From: an uncultured Lachnospiraceae bacterium
GTDB lineage: Bacteria; Bacillota; Clostridia; Lachnospirales; Lachnospiraceae
Length of the DNA: 64,000 nt
Assembly: GCA_910588405.1 (NCBI GenBank)
Contig: CAJUPT010000001.1
Span: forward strand, 214,845-278,844
Reading direction: 5' to 3'
The translations under genes and the position numbers were made by a program. Each line of letters opens with the position of its first letter. Positions within the stretch are counted from its first letter, which is position 1. The notes beneath the pieces are model-generated. The model made no database searches, was not told where the DNA came from, and was given only the letters and a program-made list of their open reading frames with translations. Below are positions 59,435-64,000 of the stretch, one piece after another.

Positions 59435-59467
59435 CTCATAAACAGCACAGAGAAAGGAATTGATACT

Positions 59468-59908
59468 ATGTTTTGCAGAAATTGCGGAGAAGAATTAGCT
59501 TCTGAAAATGCGGAAATATGTTTAAAATGTGGTACAAAAAAAGGAAATGGCGATAATTTTTGTCCCAATTGCGGTTCCGGTATGGAGACAGGCGCTGAGT
59601 ACTGTGTCAAATGCGGATGCAAAATCATATCCTCAAGTGATCAAGACTCACAAAAATCCCGCGTCACTGCCGGAGTATTGGGAATTCTGCTTGGCGGGTT
59701 CGGCGTACATAACTTTTATCTTGGATACACATCAAAAGCTGTCATCCAGCTGTCAGTAAGCTGTGTCTGCATTCTGTTGGCATGCTGCACTGGCGGACTC
59801 AGTGTAATCGGAAGCGCGGGAATGGGTGTCTGGGGCCTTGTTGAAGGGATCATGATACTTTGCAAAAGCATCAATGTTGATGGTAAAGGACTCCCTCTGA
59901 AAAATTAG
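59468..59908 (+). CDS. Zinc-ribbon TM2-domain membrane protein
   Basis: A 146-residue protein with an N-terminal zinc ribbon pair (CRNCGEELASENAEICLKCG and CPNCGSGMETGAEYCVKCG). A TM2 domain follows (VLGILLGGFGVHNFYLGY) with two helices. TM2 proteins are membrane proteins of unclear role; the double zinc ribbon suggests a soluble sensing or assembly module. Follows the DUF4190 gene by 33 bases, with AAAGGAA before the ATG. Confidence 0.88.
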   Translation: MFCRNCGEELASENAEICLKCGTKKGNGDNFCPNCGSGMETGAEYCVKCGCKIISSSDQDSQKSRVTAGVLGILLGGFGVHNFYLGYTSKAVIQLSVSCVCILLACCTGGLSVIGSAGMGVWGLVEGIMILCKSINVDGKGLPLKN

Positions 59909-59914
59909 ACTGAA

Positions 59915-60337
59915 ATGGAAGTATTTGAAGAAAATATTCAAAAAGGATTATGGTATTCAGGATTAGCCGCAATAGCTGGAATTTTTCTCATTGCGGCTGT
60001 TCTTCAACTTTTTTTCAAATCTGATATATCCAATATTCTTCCGGGGTGTCTGCTTCTGGAAAGATTCGGACTATACTGCCCAGGATGCGGAGGAACCCGG
60101 GCAGTCATACAATTATTGCACGGACACATATGGATGAGTTTTCGGTTTCACCCGGTAGTTCCATACGCAGCGATTATTTTCACTTTATTTATGAGCACTT
60201 CCACAGCATATTATTTTGGGGGATATCACAGACGTTTTTTACTACGCCCAATATATTTTTATACCGCGATTGGAATTATTATCAGTCAATGGATTATAAA
60301 AAATATTCTGATTGGGGCAGGGATAAGAATCATCTGA
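59915..60337 (+). CDS. DUF2752 membrane protein
   Basis: A 140-residue protein with three to four helices and the DUF2752 signature CPGCGGTRAVIQLLHGH (here after FGLYC). Found commonly in gut Clostridia and Bacteroidetes without known function. It begins 6 bases after the TM2 gene, so it belongs to the same operon. A strong hairpin terminator follows at 60400-60431. Confidence 0.87.
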   Translation: MEVFEENIQKGLWYSGLAAIAGIFLIAAVLQLFFKSDISNILPGCLLLERFGLYCPGCGGTRAVIQLLHGHIWMSFRFHPVVPYAAIIFTLFMSTSTAYYFGGYHRRFLLRPIYFYTAIGIIISQWIIKNILIGAGIRII

Positions 60338-60399
60338 AAAGCATCGTAATGTGATCAAAATATCCTGATATACGATCAAAGCCCGGCATAAAAATGCCA

Positions 60400-60431
60400 A
60401 TATAAGGCAGGATTTCAATCCTGTCTTATAT
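60400..60431 (+). terminator. Terminator of the DUF4190/TM2/DUF2752 operon
   Basis: ATATAAGGCAGGAT-TTCA-ATCCTGTCTTATAT, 14 nearly perfect pairs with a four-base loop, followed by TTGT. Confidence 0.7.
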
Positions 60432-60467
60432 TGTACATCCGTTAAAGCGGCAAGCCAGGGCGAAGGA

Positions 60468-60527
60468 ATAGAAAAAATTACTGCTGATCCGGTTGGTCAA
60501 GCCGTACATATGCCCCTTTCCCACCAT
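60468..60527 (-). pseudogene. Short relic of an FtsX-type permease gene
   Basis: On the minus strand VGKGHMYGLTNRISSNF is encoded. It corresponds to the VKGHMYSLTNRISSNFSYY region of the intact permease at 61179-63800 (about 85% base identity to 61771-61828 by eye). Nothing else of that gene remains here, so it is a stray fragment of a paralogue or a duplication. Confidence 0.7.
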
Positions 60528-60533
60528 ATTTAA

Positions 60534-60670
60534 TGCGTTCGATACCAATCCCGGGCATAATTGTCATAAACATCCTGAATAATAGCCTGGCGCTGCCGAT
60601 ACAGCGGATCGCTTTCGTCGGCGCCGGTGGAAGCCATATATACGAAGCCGCCGCCATAATCGGGCGGGAG
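60534..60670 (-). pseudogene. Unrecognised coding-like fragment
   Basis: A minus-strand frame reads PDYGGGFVYMASTGADESDP, then LYRQRQAIIQDVYDNYARDW, ending at a stop. It has coding-like composition and no start. It is sandwiched between the FtsX relic and the uroporphyrinogen-decarboxylase-like relic. I do not recognise the family; it may be the C-terminus of an otherwise deleted gene. Confidence 0.4.
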
Positions 60671-60675
60671 GCTAC

Positions 60676-61044
60676 ACTGAACATGGCGTTCAGGTGATCG
60701 TGCATCACTCCGATTCCTACGCCGCCACCCTGGTTCCGAACATGATCCGTATGGGCATAGATATCTGGCAGGGTGTTATGCGCACCAACAATATTCCCGA
60801 ATTGCTGGAAAAATACGGCGGCCAGATTGCTTTTATGGGTGGTATCAACAATGCGGACTGCGACCGGGAGGACTGGAATGGGGAACTGGTGCGGAAGGCT
60901 GTGGCCAGGGCAATTCTCGACGGCTCCAAATATTCCTTCATCCCCTTCCTGACCGCAGGCGGGCCTGGCAGCACCTATCCTGGCGTCTATGCGGCAGTAT
61001 CCGAGGAAATCGCCCGTGTAAACGCGAATTTGACAGATTTTTAA
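60676..61044 (+). pseudogene. C-terminal fragment of a uroporphyrinogen-decarboxylase-like (corrinoid methyltransferase) protein
   Basis: HGVQVIVHHSDSYAATLVPN, then MGIDIWQGVMRTNNIPELLE, AFMGGINNADC and PFLTAGGPGSTYPGVYAAV match the last 120 residues of URO-D-fold proteins of the MtaA/CmuA-type group. The N-terminal two thirds are absent and no promoter or ribosome site was seen. A terminator hairpin (61076-61128) follows, perhaps the original one. Confidence 0.75.
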
Positions 61045-61075
61045 AGAAGTGAAGCAAAGATGAAGTATACATAAA

Positions 61076-61128
61076 AAATCCCTGCTGAAAATCATTGAGC
61101 TATCAACCCTTGATTTCAGCAGGGATTT
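61076..61128. terminator. Long inverted repeat between the relic and the FtsX-type gene
   Basis: AAATCCCTGCTGAAAATCA / TGATTTCAGCAGGGATTT, about 18 pairs with a 15-base loop, lies between the relic and the permease stop. Bidirectional terminator. Confidence 0.75.
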
Positions 61129-61178
61129 CAAAAGCCTGACAACAAGCATGCCTCTGTAAACAAGCCAGCTTCTGCAAT

Positions 61179-63800
61179 CTACTCCCTCAGCTCCTCCACA
61201 ATACTCTCCTTCCTTTGCAGCCCATACACCGCCTTCGGCACCAGCGCCCCGAACAGAAGCAGAACCGGGCAGGCCGCGGCCAGGGGCAGCAATGTAAACC
61301 GGTACCGCATAAACCAGACGCCGCCTGCCACGCCCCGGATCGCGGTCAGGGAAAACAGCACCGAAAGGAAGGCGGAAAACAGAATCGTTAAAACGGCATA
61401 AAACATCCCTTCCGCCGTCAGCATCCCGACAAGCTGCCCCTTCGTCATGCCGATGGCCTCCATCATGGCAAATTCCCGCTTTCTCGTGGCCACGCTTGTC
61501 ACCATCACATTGATGAAATTCAGCATGCCGATCAGCCCGACCATCGCCGCAAGCCCTGCTCCCACCACAGTGATCATGCCGAGAATCCGGTTAAAGCTTC
61601 CCTCATAGGTGGTTCTCGACTCATAGGACATGACAGGCTCCACATTCCCGGTATAATCCTTTAAAAATTCCTCCATCTCCGCCTGACGCCCTTCTTTCGT
61701 GTCAAGCAGAAAACTCATCAGGTACGCGTCCGAAAGGTTTTCCTGAAATTCCTCCGCCGACACATAATAGGAAAAATTGCTGCTGATCCGGTTGGTTAGG
61801 CTGTACATGTGCCCCTTTACCACCGAGACGATCTCATACTCTTTTTCCCTGCCGCTTTCGTACCGCAGGGTAATCTTATCTCCCGCATGGTGCTTGACCT
61901 CCGTCTCAATCACCCTGCTGTCATCATCCACATCCACGCCGTAGAGCAGGTAATCACCTGTCTCAAGCTTCTCCCAGATCGCCTGCGGGTCTGTCTCCCC
62001 TTCCGTCACCGTCATTTTGGAGAGAACAAAAGGCTCGATCCCATGCATGGATACCAAGTAAGCGCCGGAATCATAACCGGCGTAGGGAATAAATCCATTC
62101 TCAGCGCCCAGCCAGAAATACCCCGGAGCGCCGTCTTCGTTTTTCGTAATATAGTCCGGAATCTCCCAGCTCTCCACCGGCATGCTGACCTGGCCGTTTT
62201 CCACCATATAGATTCTGCCGCCGTCGGCGAAGCTGTCCTGCTCCTTACAGGCCGAAATAAAGCTTTCCGAAAGAGCCTGCTCCGCCGCTGTTTCCTCGTC
62301 AAAGGGACGGTAATTATAATTCCAGATCGCTGTGTTTCCTATGATATCCTCGCAGAGGATCATTTTCGACAGGAATCCTTCCCTGTCAATGGAGCCGGTA
62401 ACGGTATAGACGCTGTTCATCAGCACCACGGTGAGGGACAAAGAACAGAGCACCACCGCTGTCCTTGCCTTGTTCCTCCCCAGATTGGAAAATGCCATCC
62501 TGAGAATTTTCCCGCCGTCCGTAGTCTTTTTCACCCGCTTATACTTTTTCCCATGCTCCGTATATTTAAGCGCCTCCACCGGAGAAACCCGTGCGGCGAT
62601 CCTGCCAGGCTTCCACTCGGAAATCAGCACCGTAACCACCGTAAACAGCGCCGCGCCGATAAAAATCCAGGGCTTTGGCGAAACAGGAACGTTCTTATAA
62701 TCCGGGAGTCTCCCCGCTGCCAGAATCACCGGAAGCAAAAATCTGCCCGCAAAATATCCCAGAATCAGCCCTGCGGGAGTTCCCAGCATACAGAGCCGGA
62801 AAGCCTGCCTGCGAAGAATCCGTTTGATCTGCCGTCCGGTGGTGCCAATGGTTTTCAAAAGGCCGTAATAACGGATATCCCGAATCACCGAAATCTGAAA
62901 AATATTATAGATAATCAGATATCCCGTCACCATAATCAGAATCACCGCCGCGCCCACCCCGGCCATCGTCCCGATATCACCCTCAGCGCTGTCCGACAGA
63001 TAGGCCCAGTTGGCATTGGAGTCAATATAGTCCCCGGATGCCGTATCCGTAGAAAATCCGCTGTCCGTTATAATTTTATTCAGCTTTTCCTGGATATTCC
63101 TGGAATTGGAAAATATCACATGCATGGAGATTTTCCCTGTATCGCCGTAAAACATCTCCCCGTCAGCCTCCGGCGCCCGGTTCAGCTCCCCGGCATAAGC
63201 CTCCAGGTAGGCCGGGGAGACGATGGCAAATCCAGTGTTCATGGCCGTCGAAGATTTGATCACGCCGCTGACCTTAAACCCGCGCTTTACCGACGCGCTT
63301 CCGGGATGGACGTGCATGTCAAACGTCACCCGGCATCCGGCCTTCGGTTCCACTCCCATCAGCTCCAAAGATTTCCGGTCAAGCAGAATTTCGTCCTCAG
63401 CCTCCGGCGCTTTCCCCTCTTCAATCTCGATAAACCAGTGGGGATACAGGTTCCGGTCCAGGCAGTGCATCTCCACACGGCGCTTTAAAAATTCCGGATT
63501 GTCCACGGAATAGGACACCACGATATCTCTGCCGCATTCCACGATGGAGGGATGTTCCTTTAAAATATCATACTGTTCCTGACTCAGCTCCTTGATCACG
63601 CCGTGGGCATCGCCGCCCGCCTGCAGCATGTAACCGCGTTGGGTATCCTCGATCAGCCCAAGCCCCACCGTAAACACCGCCGTAAAGAGAATAGCGGTCA
63701 GGGCAATGGCAACGGCCGCTATGATATTCCGTGTCCGGCTGGCCCGAAAGCTTTTGGAAGACAGTCGTTTTACCGCCTGGTTATTTCTCACGTTACGCAT
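61179..63800 (-). CDS. FtsX-family ABC exporter permease (MacB/BceB-like)
   Basis: An 873-residue permease with one N-terminal helix (NIIAAVAIALTAILFTAVFTV), a large extracytoplasmic region and two FtsX blocks, each ending in paired helices (near residues 300-400 and at the C-terminus). This long form is typical of Firmicutes lantibiotic, bacitracin or unknown-ligand exporters. The ATG at 63800 has AAGGGGGTGG upstream inside the ATPase gene; an earlier in-frame start (63854) is unlikely. It forms a pair with the ATP-binding gene to the right. Confidence 0.9.
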   Translation of the reverse strand: MRNVRNNQAVKRLSSKSFRASRTRNIIAAVAIALTAILFTAVFTVGLGLIEDTQRGYMLQAGGDAHGVIKELSQEQYDILKEHPSIVECGRDIVVSYSVDNPEFLKRRVEMHCLDRNLYPHWFIEIEEGKAPEAEDEILLDRKSLELMGVEPKAGCRVTFDMHVHPGSASVKRGFKVSGVIKSSTAMNTGFAIVSPAYLEAYAGELNRAPEADGEMFYGDTGKISMHVIFSNSRNIQEKLNKIITDSGFSTDTASGDYIDSNANWAYLSDSAEGDIGTMAGVGAAVILIMVTGYLIIYNIFQISVIRDIRYYGLLKTIGTTGRQIKRILRRQAFRLCMLGTPAGLILGYFAGRFLLPVILAAGRLPDYKNVPVSPKPWIFIGAALFTVVTVLISEWKPGRIAARVSPVEALKYTEHGKKYKRVKKTTDGGKILRMAFSNLGRNKARTAVVLCSLSLTVVLMNSVYTVTGSIDREGFLSKMILCEDIIGNTAIWNYNYRPFDEETAAEQALSESFISACKEQDSFADGGRIYMVENGQVSMPVESWEIPDYITKNEDGAPGYFWLGAENGFIPYAGYDSGAYLVSMHGIEPFVLSKMTVTEGETDPQAIWEKLETGDYLLYGVDVDDDSRVIETEVKHHAGDKITLRYESGREKEYEIVSVVKGHMYSLTNRISSNFSYYVSAEEFQENLSDAYLMSFLLDTKEGRQAEMEEFLKDYTGNVEPVMSYESRTTYEGSFNRILGMITVVGAGLAAMVGLIGMLNFINVMVTSVATRKREFAMMEAIGMTKGQLVGMLTAEGMFYAVLTILFSAFLSVLFSLTAIRGVAGGVWFMRYRFTLLPLAAACPVLLLFGALVPKAVYGLQRKESIVEELRE

Positions 63801-64000
63801 GGCGGCCACCCCCTTTTGCGGGCGCCACGATCCTGCCGTCCTCGATATGGACAATCCGGTCTGCCATCTGGGCGATTTCTTCGTTATGGGTAATCATTAC
63901 GATGGTCTGCCCGAAACGCTCCCCTGTCACCTTTAAAAGCCCCAGCACATCCTGGCTGGTGGCCGAATCCAGATTTCCGGTAGGCTCGTCGGCCAGGATG
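63793..64000 (-). CDS. ABC exporter ATP-binding protein, C-terminal part
   Basis: The visible 68 codons contain Walker B and the D-loop (ILADEPTGNLDSATS), the switch His (VMITHNEEIA) and a C-terminal DRIVHIEDGRIV. This is the LolD/MacB class of small ATPases that pair with FtsX-type permeases. Its stop overlaps the permease start by 8 bases. The N-terminal half lies beyond the right edge. Confidence 0.9.
   Translation of the reverse strand, partial: ILADEPTGNLDSATSQDVLGLLKVTGERFGQTIVMITHNEEIAQMADRIVHIEDGRIVAPAKGGGRHA

Noticed and set aside
61809..63488. 559-residue plus-strand open frame
   Set aside because: Antisense shadow of the FtsX-type permease; His/Arg/Pro-rich with no family motif and no ribosome site.

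Overview
The window looks like a stretch of chromosome from a spore-forming, anaerobic gut-type Clostridia, most likely Lachnospiraceae. This rests on a SpoVAF spore protein with a sigma-G-like promoter, strong AGGAGG ribosome sites, a strict-anaerobe enzyme set (iron-sulfur aldo/keto reductase, siroheme reductase, PyrD/PyrK dihydroorotate dehydrogenase) and moderate GC. No rRNA, tRNA, CRISPR array or complete insertion sequence was seen. Most genes lie on the minus strand.

Layout. 0-3.5 kb: sugar nucleotidyltransferase (cut by the window edge), UDP-galactopyranose mutase, GH13 alpha-glucosidase. 3.6-14.3 kb: large hybrid sensor kinase, L-lactate dehydrogenase, topoisomerase III, pyruvate kinase with a rhomboid-like membrane protein, CorA. 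14.4-17.7 kb: proline operon proB / DUF896 / 5-formyl-THF cyclo-ligase / proA. 17.7-25.1 kb: two FAD proteins, spoVAF, hflK-hflC. 25.4-29.6 kb: cobalt ECF transporter split into converging halves (cbiQ-cbiO on plus, cbiM-cbiN on minus), with a cobalamin riboswitch and attenuator only before cbiM. 29.6-34.9 kb: small regulators, MerR plus aldo/keto reductase, siroheme reductase, BioY. 35.0-38.6 kb: an AT-rich restriction-modification island. 38.7-42.6 kb: PadR/DUF2812 pair, pyrK-pyrD, an oxidoreductase. 42.8-50.2 kb: ABC sugar importer with GH32 fructosidase and a divergent LacI repressor. 50.3-57.6 kb: miaB, an O-acetylhomoserine sulfhydrylase, an MFS exporter, an FMN reductase and the NifU-like/GGGtGRT pair. 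57.6-61.1 kb: decayed material (IS256 remnant, gene fragments) around an XRE/DUF4190/TM2/DUF2752 membrane cluster. 61.2-64 kb: FtsX-type ABC exporter, cut by the window edge.

The most distinctive signal is not a gene. It is a family of about 95-130 bp imperfect palindromes sitting inside minus-strand operons, mostly just upstream of a gene's ribosome site (near 15.8, 23.9, 25.1, 28.3, 46.2-46.5 and 48.7-48.9 kb). The two arms differ between copies but change together, so the stem is kept, and an open frame with a conserved GFTD...VAEL-like peptide runs through most copies. Between two sugar permeases a 132-bp unit is repeated in tandem so that each unit is a 42-codon ORF with its own ribosome site and a stop-AAG-ATG join. 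A second two-hairpin element is inserted inside one palindrome. Independently, several housekeeping enzymes carry hydrophilic, repeat-like inserts or tails (LDH, both FAD proteins, TopB, HflK, PyrD), suggesting a genome prone to local repeat expansion.
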